A stretch of DNA of 64,000 bases, taken from the NCBI GenBank assembly GCA_052379845.1, contig JBQTCF010000002.1; one strand, written 5' to 3'. The notes under the pieces were generated by a model. It saw nothing but the letters and a program-made list of their open reading frames with translations, was not told the DNA's origin and ran no database searches. The position numbers and the translations under genes are program-made. Within the stretch, counting starts at the first letter, position 1. The number at the start of each line of letters is the position of its first letter. Source of the stretch: Roseinatronobacter sp052379845. GTDB lineage: Bacteria > Pseudomonadota > Alphaproteobacteria > Rhodobacterales > Rhodobacteraceae. Below, piece by piece: positions 25,224 to 32,033 of the stretch.

Positions 25224-25402
25224 CCGAACACAGGCAGTTCGACAGGCGCATGCTGGAAGCGCTGGTATGCCCGCTGACCAAGGGCAGGTTAAGCTATGAC
25301 GCGCAACAACAGGAACTGGTGTCCAAGGCAGCGCATCTGGCCTTTCCTATTCGAAACGGTATTCCCATCATGCTGGTGGATGAGGCCCGAGAGATTGATT
25401 GA
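25220..25402 (+). CDS. Trm112 family protein
   Basis: A 60-residue protein of the Trm112/YcaR family. It contains ALVCPLTKGRLSYD and the conserved FPIRNGIPIMLVDEAREI tail. Only one cysteine of the zinc knuckle is kept, as in many bacterial members. Family members stabilise methyltransferases in eukaryotes; the bacterial role is unclear. It starts within the upstream stop codon. Confidence 0.88.
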   Translation: MTEHRQFDRRMLEALVCPLTKGRLSYDAQQQELVSKAAHLAFPIRNGIPIMLVDEAREID

Positions 25403-25440
25403 CCCCCTGACGCTGATGGGCTGTGACGTGTCCGGTGCAC

Positions 25441-25473
25441 AAAAAGATACGCCCTGACCTTGCAGTCAGGGCG
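25441..25473 (-). terminator. Rho-independent terminator of the small minus-strand gene
   Basis: CGCCCTGAC at 25450-25458 and GTCAGGGCG at 25465-25473 form a 9-bp perfect stem with a 6-base loop. Read on the minus strand it is followed by TATCTTTTTG, a T-tract, making it a terminator for the 45-residue gene that ends at 25500. It may also stop transcripts from the opposite side. Confidence 0.8.
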
Positions 25474-25499
25474 ATCCGAGCGCAAAAACGTGTCGTTGG

Positions 25500-25637
25500 T
25501 CAGGCGACACGGGCGGAGATCGGGCGGCCAGACAGCAACCGCTGCCCTGCCCGAATGACGATGTGACCATTCCCGAGGGCGCGCACGAATGTTCCCTGAG
25601 CGGTAATGTAACGTCCGATCTTGATTGTGCGGATCAT
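25500..25637 (-). CDS. Small conserved-looking protein, 45 residues
   Basis: A short gene too small for most gene callers. It reads MIRTIKIGRYITAQGTFVRA and continues to SGRPISARVA. On the minus strand GGAAAGGA lies 6 bases before the ATG, and a strong terminator begins 26 bases after the stop. The product is basic, without a membrane segment, and its alternating hydrophobic pattern (GHIVIRAGQRLLSGRPI) suggests a small beta-rich fold. No function is known to me. Expression signals on both sides are the main support. Confidence 0.65.
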   Translation of the reverse strand: MIRTIKIGRYITAQGTFVRALGNGHIVIRAGQRLLSGRPISARVA

Positions 25638-25855
25638 GGTCTGGTCCTTTCCGAAAGCTGCATTCAGTGATGTGTGCCACTGTCCGCTGTTGGATTAACT
25701 TTGCCACAATCTGACGCCAAAACAACGCCCAGACCTTTCCAATACCTTAATTCTGACAAATTTTCCGCGCTGACAGACTCTGATTGTTTCCAATTTCTTG
25801 CCAATCATCCCCACCCAAGAAATTGTTGCAAATTCCTGTAAGGTTGCAACGGCAG
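25638..25855. other. Intergenic region, AT-richer, no gene seen
   Basis: These 218 bases lie between the start of the 45-residue gene and the stop of mutT, both on the minus strand. They are relatively AT-rich and must include the promoter of the small gene, but no box pair at good spacing was convincing. No open frame with a ribosome-binding site was found. Confidence 0.5.
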
Positions 25856-26254
25856 CTACAGCCAGTCCCGCAGAATCGGTATCAGGGGCAGGTCAGCGGC
25901 GGGCATGGGGTAGTCCCGCAAATTGGCGGCACGCACCCATTTCAGCGCCTGCCCTTCGCGCGATTGCACCTGACCTTCCCATTTTCGGCAGGCGAATAGC
26001 GGCATCAGCAAGTGAAAATCATCATAGGCATGGCTGGCAAATGTCAGCGGCGCAAGGCAACTGGACCATGTGTCTATGCCCAGTTCCTCATGCAATTCGC
26101 GTATCAATGCCGCTTCGGGGGTTTCGCCCGCTTCCACCTTGCCGCCCGGAAATTCCCACAGGCCCGCCATGGACTTGCCTTCGGGGCGCTGTGCCAGAAG
26201 CACGCGCCCGTCAGCATCAATCAGCGCAACGGCAGAAACCAGAACCAGCTTCAC
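25856..26254 (-). CDS. mutT: 8-oxo-dGTP diphosphatase, Nudix family
   Basis: A 132-residue Nudix hydrolase with a complete Nudix box, GKVEAGETPEAALIRELHEE followed by LGI (about residues 38-60), and the MutT-type N-terminus VSAVALIDADGRVLLAQRPEG. It is expected to hydrolyse oxidised dGTP and so prevent A:T to C:G mutations. Its start overlaps the argJ stop by 4 bases (26251-26254). The argJ-mutT order is, from memory, common in Rhodobacterales. Confidence 0.9.
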   Translation of the reverse strand: MKLVLVSAVALIDADGRVLLAQRPEGKSMAGLWEFPGGKVEAGETPEAALIRELHEELGIDTWSSCLAPLTFASHAYDDFHLLMPLFACRKWEGQVQSREGQALKWVRAANLRDYPMPAADLPLIPILRDWL

Positions 26255-27570
26255 GAACGGTAATCCGTGTTGATGTCAATGTAGCGGTGCGTCAGGTCAC
26301 AGGTCCAGACAGTGGCCGCCCCCACACCAAGGCGCAGGTCAACCCCGATAACCAGGTCCTGCTGGCGCATGTATTCCGCGCCCACCTGTTCGGCATAGCT
26401 GGGGGCAACCTGCCCCTGAAACGCAACCAGATGCGGCCCGAACCGGATTGACAGGCGGTCGCGGTCAGCCTCGGCCCCGGATTTGCCCACAGCCATGACA
26501 ATACGGCCCCAGTTCGGGTCTTCGCCCGCGATTGCAGTTTTGACCAAGGGCGAATTCGCTATTGCCATGGCAACCTTGCGCGCGTCGGCATCGGACCGCG
26601 CGCCGGACACAGCCACTTCCACGAATTTGGTGGCCCCTTCGCCATCGCGCACAACCTGATGCGCCAGATCCAGCATGACCTTGCCCAGCGCATCAGAAAA
26701 CACGCGGGCCGCGTCACTGGTGGCGTCCTCAATCACCGGCATATCGGCCTGCCCGGTCGCGGCGACCAGAACCATGTCAGATGTGGACGTGTCGCTGTCC
26801 ACAGTGATGCAATTGAAGCTGCGGTCTGTCTGGCGCGACACCAAGGATTGCAGCACCGGGCGCGTGATTTTCGCATCCGTGAAGATATAGACCAGCATCG
26901 TTGCCATATCCGGCGCAATCATGCCCGACCCTTTGGCAATGCCCGCAATGGCGACGGGCTGGCCGTCAATTTCAACTGTTGCGCTGGACCCTTTGGGGAA
27001 TGTGTCGGTCGTCATGATAGCGCGCGCCGCATCTGGCAGCGCCGCATCCGACAGACCAGCCGTCAGTTCATCCAGCACCGCCACAATGCGGTCATGCGGC
27101 AGGGGTTCCCCGATCACCCCGGTCGAGGATGTGAATATCCGCGCGGCAGGTAATCCCGCCTTCTGCGCCAGCGCTGCGCAAAGCGTATTGACCGAAGCCA
27201 CCCCGACCGCGCCGGTAAAAGCGTTTGCATTGCCGGAATTGACCAGAATGGCCGCGCCTTCCGCCCCGTCACCGGCAATTTTGGACTGCGCGTCCAACAC
27301 CGATGCAGACCGCGTAGCAGACCGCGTGAAGGTTCCCGCAAGCACGGACCCCTTGTCCAGAACCGCCAGCATAACATCAGTGCGCCCTTTGTAGCGCACG
27401 CCCGCGGCGGCAGTGGACAGGCGCAGGCCGCGAATCGACGGCAAATCAGGAAAATCCGCAGGGGCCAAGGGCGACACCAGCGGCGCGTCATCAACACGCC
27501 CCTGCGCCGACTGCTTTACCAGTGCCTTCAGCGACTTGATTTTCTTCTTCAGTTTCTTTTTCGCGCCCAT
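26251..27570 (-). CDS. argJ: Bifunctional ornithine acetyltransferase / N-acetylglutamate synthase
   Basis: A 439-residue ArgJ that recycles the acetyl group from N-acetylornithine to glutamate in cyclic arginine synthesis. The self-cleavage site is visible in KGSGMIAPDMATMLVYI: cleavage before Thr224 yields alpha and beta chains with Thr224 as nucleophile. FTSSTGVIGEPL supplies the oxyanion-hole region. An unusual lysine-rich N-terminal extension (MGAKKKLKKKIKSLKALVKQ, about 30 residues before the normal SPLAP start) is present; GGGGA six bases before the ATG supports the long form. mutT follows by overlap and the parvulin gene lies upstream. Confidence 0.93.
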   Translation of the reverse strand: MGAKKKLKKKIKSLKALVKQSAQGRVDDAPLVSPLAPADFPDLPSIRGLRLSTAAAGVRYKGRTDVMLAVLDKGSVLAGTFTRSATRSASVLDAQSKIAGDGAEGAAILVNSGNANAFTGAVGVASVNTLCAALAQKAGLPAARIFTSSTGVIGEPLPHDRIVAVLDELTAGLSDAALPDAARAIMTTDTFPKGSSATVEIDGQPVAIAGIAKGSGMIAPDMATMLVYIFTDAKITRPVLQSLVSRQTDRSFNCITVDSDTSTSDMVLVAATGQADMPVIEDATSDAARVFSDALGKVMLDLAHQVVRDGEGATKFVEVAVSGARSDADARKVAMAIANSPLVKTAIAGEDPNWGRIVMAVGKSGAEADRDRLSIRFGPHLVAFQGQVAPSYAEQVGAEYMRQQDLVIGVDLRLGVGAATVWTCDLTHRYIDINTDYRS

Positions 27571-27640
27571 AATATTTCCCCAAAGAAAAGCCGACCCGCA
27601 AGCGGGTCGGCGCTGCGCGGTCAGGTTACACCCAGTCCGC

Positions 27641-28498
27641 TTAGTCGTCCAGAAGCTCTGAGCGGTTCATGACATCCGGCCCCAGCCCCTCATAGGTGCG
27701 TTCAATCGTGGCGGATTGCGTGGCGCGGTCCAGTTCGGCCTGTGCCGCTTCGCGCTGGATATTCTGCACCAGCGCGTCGCGCACTTCTGCCAGTTCCGGC
27801 GCTTGCGACATGCGCATGTCGTTTAGCAACACCAGATGCCAGCCGAACTGGGTTTCCAGCGGCCCCATATACTCACCCACGTCCAGCGCTTCGACGGCCT
27901 GTTCAAATTCCGGAATCATGGCACCCGGCTCAAACCACCCCAGTGACCCGCCATTCGCGGCAGCACCATCAAAGGAATGCGCGCGCGCCAGTTCGGCAAA
28001 ATCCGCACCATCATCCAACTGCGCACGCAAGGCGGCGGCTTCTTCTTCGGTTTCGACAATGATATGCGATGCGTTATATTCCGGCGTCGGGTCCTGCCCG
28101 TCAAATTCGGTGACGAATGCACCATACGCTTCATCAATCACGTCGTCGGTGACAGCAGCTTCTGCCACGCGCGACAGGGCCGCATTGGCAACAAACGCGC
28201 GCTGTTCATTTTCCAGCGTAATCTGTTCACGCGGCGACAGCGTGCCTTGGGCCTGCTGCATGATGGCGGTTTGTTCGATTAGTTGTTCAACCAGCGGTTC
28301 AAACAGCGCATCCGCAGGCAGGGCGCGAAATTGCTCTGGCAGGGCATCGCGGGCGGCCAGAACATGGCCCAATGTGATGTTTGTGCCGTTCACAGTTGCC
28401 AGAACTGTGTCGCGCGTCACGTCATCTTGCGCGATGGCAGGGGCGGAAAATGCCAGCCCCGCCGCAAGAACACCACTCAATCGTGTAAATCTGCCCAT
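27641..28498 (-). CDS. Periplasmic peptidyl-prolyl isomerase, parvulin (PpiC/SurA-like)
   Basis: A 285-residue protein with a cleavable signal peptide (MGRFTRLSGVLAAGLAFSAPAIAQ), a SurA-N-like helical part (about 30-135) and a parvulin rotamase domain (about 140-235: YNASHIIVETEEEAAALRAQ, FAELARAHSFDGAAANGGSLGWF, GWHLVLL). It is expected to assist folding of exported proteins. A longer frame opens at 28603, but the signal peptide and GGAAAGGA ribosome-binding site decide for 28498. It is divergent from secA, the export motor, and upstream of argJ. Confidence 0.88.
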   Translation of the reverse strand: MGRFTRLSGVLAAGLAFSAPAIAQDDVTRDTVLATVNGTNITLGHVLAARDALPEQFRALPADALFEPLVEQLIEQTAIMQQAQGTLSPREQITLENEQRAFVANAALSRVAEAAVTDDVIDEAYGAFVTEFDGQDPTPEYNASHIIVETEEEAAALRAQLDDGADFAELARAHSFDGAAANGGSLGWFEPGAMIPEFEQAVEALDVGEYMGPLETQFGWHLVLLNDMRMSQAPELAEVRDALVQNIQREAAQAELDRATQSATIERTYEGLGPDVMNRSELLDD

Positions 28499-28535
28499 AT
28501 TTCTGTTCCTTTCCCTGTGCGACAAGCGCACATCG

Positions 28536-28564
28536 TTGACACTTTTGGGGTCGACCATTACATC
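28536..28564 (+). promoter_or_regulatory. Candidate promoter for secA
   Basis: TTGACA at 28536-28541, a 17-base spacer and TACATC at 28559-28564 give a consensus -35 with a weak -10, pointing toward secA. The predicted leader would be about 150 bases and includes a GCGGCC-N9-GGCCGC hairpin at 28674-28694, shortly before the start codon. Confidence 0.45.
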
Positions 28565-28720
28565 GCAGACTGGTTCTGCATTGCTTGGGGCCGTGCGGTT
28601 CACATGCCCTTCTATGGAAGCCCGCGCGTTCCGACAACCCCGGCAGCATTAGTGCAACATGACGATTTCTTTAGCGGCCAAGAAAAAGGGCCGCATCAGA
28701 TGAAACGAGGCGGAGACAGA

Positions 28721-31411
28721 ATGCTGGGTTTGGGCACGATTTCGAAAAAGGTATTCGGCACGGCAAATGATCGCAAGGTCAAGGCAGCCCGCCCGATTGT
28801 TGCAAAGATCAACGCATTGGAGCCAGAGTTTCAGGCCCTGTCCGATGACGGGCTTATTGCCAAGACCGAGGAGTTGAAAACCCGCGTCGCAAACGGGGAA
28901 TCCCTTGACGACATTCTGCCCGAAGCCTTCGCCAATTGCCGCGAAGGGGCGCGCCGTGCACTGGGACTGCGCGCTTTTGATGTGCAGTTGATCGGCGGCA
29001 TGTTCCTGCATCAGGGCAACATTGCCGAAATGAAAACTGGCGAGGGCAAGACCCTTGTGGCCACATTTCCCGCCTATCTGAACGCGCTGACAGGCAAGGG
29101 TGTTCATGTCGTCACTGTCAACGACTATCTGGCGCGGCGCGATTCCGAATGGATGGGCAAGGTTTTTGCCAAACTGGGCATGCGCTGCGGCGTTGTGTAT
29201 TCCCAACAGCCCGATTTCGAGAAGAAAGACGCCTATGCCGCCGATGTGACATATGCCACGAATAACGAACTGGGCTTCGATTATCTGCGCGACAATATGC
29301 GCATGCGGCTGGACGACATGAACCAGCGCGACCATTTCTTCGCCATCGTCGATGAGGTGGACAGTATCTTGATTGATGAAGCGCGCACGCCGCTTATCAT
29401 TTCCGGCCCGGCTGAAGATAAAAGTGATCTGTATGTCAAGGTCGACAAACTGATCCCCCACCTGACCGAACAGCATTTCACCATTGATGAGAAAATTCGC
29501 AACGCCACCCTGACCGAGGAAGGCAACGAATTCATTGAAGAAAAGCTGCGCGAAGCGGGATTACTGGCAGATGACCAGTCCCTGTATGATCCGGAATCAA
29601 CGTCACTGGTGCATCATGTCAATCAGGGCCTGCGCGCGCATAAACTGTTCCACAAGGACCAGAACTACATTGTCCGCGACGGCCAGGTGGTGCTGATCGA
29701 CGAATTCACGGGCCGCATGATGGCAGGACGGCGCCTGTCCGAAGGGTTGCATCAGGCCATCGAAGCAAAAGAAGGCGCGGCAATCCAGCCGGAAAACGTG
29801 ACCTATGCTTCGGTGACGTTCCAGAACTATTTCCGCATGTACAAGAAGCTGGCGGGCATGACCGGCACGGCCTCTACCGAAGCGTCGGAATTCCGGGAGA
29901 TTTATAACCTTGGCGTGGTGGAAATTCCCACCAACCTGCCCATCGCGCGTCTGGACGAACATGATCAGGTCTACCGCACATCGCGCGAAAAGCTGGACGG
30001 TGTTCTGTCAGAAATCCGCGAAGCCCATGAAAAGGGCCAGCCCATACTTGTAGGCACGACATCCATTGAAAAATCAGAAGAACTGTCCGCGCTGCTGACA
30101 CAGGCAGGCATTACGCATAACGTGCTGAACGCGCGCCAGCACGAACAAGAAGCGCAGATCGTGGCCGATGCCGGGCGTTTCGGGGCCGTGACCATTGCCA
30201 CCAACATGGCCGGTCGCGGCACCGATATTCAGCTGGGCGGCAATGTGGAAATGCGCGTTCTGCAAGCGCTGGCCGAAGATCCGGATGCAGACCCGGCACA
30301 AACCCGCGCCCGCGTTGATGGCGAAGTTGCTGACGAAAAACAGAAGGTCAAGGCAGCAGGCGGGTTGTTCGTTCTGGCCACAGAACGCCACGAAAGCCGC
30401 CGCATTGACAACCAGCTGCGCGGCCGTTCCGGGCGGCAGGGCGACCCGGGGCGTTCAGTCTTCTTCCTGTCGCTGGAAGATGACCTGATGCGCATTTTCG
30501 GGTCTGAACGGCTGGAAAAAGTGCTGTCCACCCTTGGCATGAAGGAAGGCGAAGCGATTGTTCACCCATGGGTCAACAAATCGCTGGAAAAAGCCCAAGC
30601 CAAGGTTGAGGCGCGCAATTTCGACATTCGCAAGGAATTGCTGAAATACGACAACGTGATGAATGAACAGCGCCGCGTTGTGTTTGAACAGCGCCGCGAC
30701 ATCATGGAAGCCGATGATCTGTCCGAAATCATCGAAGATATGCGCCATCAGGTTGTTGATGACCTGATCGATACGCATATGCCGCCAAATTCCTATGCTG
30801 AACAATGGGACATGGACGGGCTGAAAACCACTGTGCGCGAGAAGCTGGGACTGGACCTGCCGGTGCAGGACTGGGGCGAAGAAGACGGCGTTGATCAGGA
30901 TGTGGTGCGCGAACGGCTGTGCGATGCGTCTGATGCGCTGATGGCACAAAAACAGGACCAGTTCGGGTCTGACACGCTGCGCAATCTGGAAAAACAGATC
31001 CTGCTGGAAACCATTGACCGCAAGTGGCGCGAACATTTGCTGACGCTGGATCATTTGCGTTCGGCGGTGCGGTTCCGCGGGTATGCCCAGAAAGACCCGC
31101 TGAACGAATACAAGGCCGAAGGGTTCTTGCTGTTCGAAGCCATGCTGAATTCCCTGCGCGAAGATGTGTCCACCTATCTGGCGCGCATTCGTCCGCTTTC
31201 GGAAGACGAACAGAAATCCATGTTGCAGCAAATGGCCCTGCAACAGCACAATGCACAGATTGCAGCAGAAAACGCAGGCGAAGCGCCCAAGCCGCTGGTT
31301 GACGGGTTTGACGAAGCGAACCCTGAAACATGGGGCAATCCCGGCCGCAATGATCTGTGCCCCTGCGGATCAGGCAAGAAGTTCAAGCATTGCCACGGAC
31401 GGCTGGCGTAA
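28721..31411 (+). CDS. secA: Protein translocase ATPase SecA
   Basis: An 896-residue SecA, the motor that drives preproteins through SecYEG. The Walker A is MKTGEGKT with Lys110; VDEVDSILIDEARTPL is the DEAD-like Walker B; NMAGRGTDIQLGGN and the QLRGRSGRQGDPG motif VI of the second helicase domain follow. The C-terminus RNDLCPCGSGKKFKHCHG is the zinc-binding SecB-interaction tail. The frame is open from 28283, but the family N-terminus MLGLGTISKKVFG sets the start at 28721. Its 3' end overlaps the convergent pdeM gene by 29 bases. Confidence 0.96.
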   Translation: MLGLGTISKKVFGTANDRKVKAARPIVAKINALEPEFQALSDDGLIAKTEELKTRVANGESLDDILPEAFANCREGARRALGLRAFDVQLIGGMFLHQGNIAEMKTGEGKTLVATFPAYLNALTGKGVHVVTVNDYLARRDSEWMGKVFAKLGMRCGVVYSQQPDFEKKDAYAADVTYATNNELGFDYLRDNMRMRLDDMNQRDHFFAIVDEVDSILIDEARTPLIISGPAEDKSDLYVKVDKLIPHLTEQHFTIDEKIRNATLTEEGNEFIEEKLREAGLLADDQSLYDPESTSLVHHVNQGLRAHKLFHKDQNYIVRDGQVVLIDEFTGRMMAGRRLSEGLHQAIEAKEGAAIQPENVTYASVTFQNYFRMYKKLAGMTGTASTEASEFREIYNLGVVEIPTNLPIARLDEHDQVYRTSREKLDGVLSEIREAHEKGQPILVGTTSIEKSEELSALLTQAGITHNVLNARQHEQEAQIVADAGRFGAVTIATNMAGRGTDIQLGGNVEMRVLQALAEDPDADPAQTRARVDGEVADEKQKVKAAGGLFVLATERHESRRIDNQLRGRSGRQGDPGRSVFFLSLEDDLMRIFGSERLEKVLSTLGMKEGEAIVHPWVNKSLEKAQAKVEARNFDIRKELLKYDNVMNEQRRVVFEQRRDIMEADDLSEIIEDMRHQVVDDLIDTHMPPNSYAEQWDMDGLKTTVREKLGLDLPVQDWGEEDGVDQDVVRERLCDASDALMAQKQDQFGSDTLRNLEKQILLETIDRKWREHLLTLDHLRSAVRFRGYAQKDPLNEYKAEGFLLFEAMLNSLREDVSTYLARIRPLSEDEQKSMLQQMALQQHNAQIAAENAGEAPKPLVDGFDEANPETWGNPGRNDLCPCGSGKKFKHCHGRLA

Positions 31412-32033
31412 GGCGCGCATAGGGCACAGCCCGCGCAACGCGCCCTGTCAAAATGGCCAGTCCCGGCCCGACCAGCCCCGTTAAAACGGGGCTGTTTACG
31501 TCCAACCCGCCCGTATAAGTGCCAAAGGCGGGCAAGATCAGGTGGCATCGCCCCACCAGGAACGCCGCATGTCCGCGCCCTGCGAGTTTGAATTTCGGGT
31601 GGAAATGGCCTGATATATCGGGGGCGGAATGCGGCGCGGCCTGATGGCGCAGGGTTATCCCCGCCAGCGTCATATCCTGCGCGCCATGGGCGGGATCATG
31701 ATTGCCGCTGATGCATATCAGCTGCGTCATGTCCTGCAACTGTTGCCATTGCGGCCCGGCGGTGACATCGTCTGCCGCATCATTATCGTCGAATGTATCC
31801 CCCAGAAGGAAGGTGTGCGCGGCCCCCGTTGCGCCCACGTTCTGCGCCAGCCGGTGCAGGGTGTCTTGCGCATCAAACGGGGGCAGCAGGCCGCCCCCGC
31901 GCCGCGCCATGCGCGCGGATTTGCCCAGATGCAGGTCAGCCACGATCAATGCGTTTTGCGCGGGCCACCACAGCGCCCCAGTGGGCAGGGCCGTGAATTG
32001 CGCCCCCGCGAAGCTGACCTCATACCCCATCAT
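31383..32033 (-). CDS. pdeM: Ligase-associated DNA damage response endonuclease PdeM
   Basis: A 216-residue calcineurin-like metallophosphoesterase. Metal-site motifs are VADLHLGKSA, FLLGDTFDD (GDxxD-type), ISGNHDPAH (GNHD) and SGHFHPKFKL (GHxH). A homologue in Pseudomonas putida (MPE) is a manganese-dependent single-strand DNA endonuclease encoded in the same four-gene repair cluster. It is the last gene of the operon; its start overlaps the helicase stop by 4 bases and its 3' end runs antisense into secA. Confidence 0.9.
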   Translation of the reverse strand: MMGYEVSFAGAQFTALPTGALWWPAQNALIVADLHLGKSARMARRGGGLLPPFDAQDTLHRLAQNVGATGAAHTFLLGDTFDDNDAADDVTAGPQWQQLQDMTQLICISGNHDPAHGAQDMTLAGITLRHQAAPHSAPDISGHFHPKFKLAGRGHAAFLVGRCHLILPAFGTYTGGLDVNSPVLTGLVGPGLAILTGRVARAVPYARLTPAVRGNA

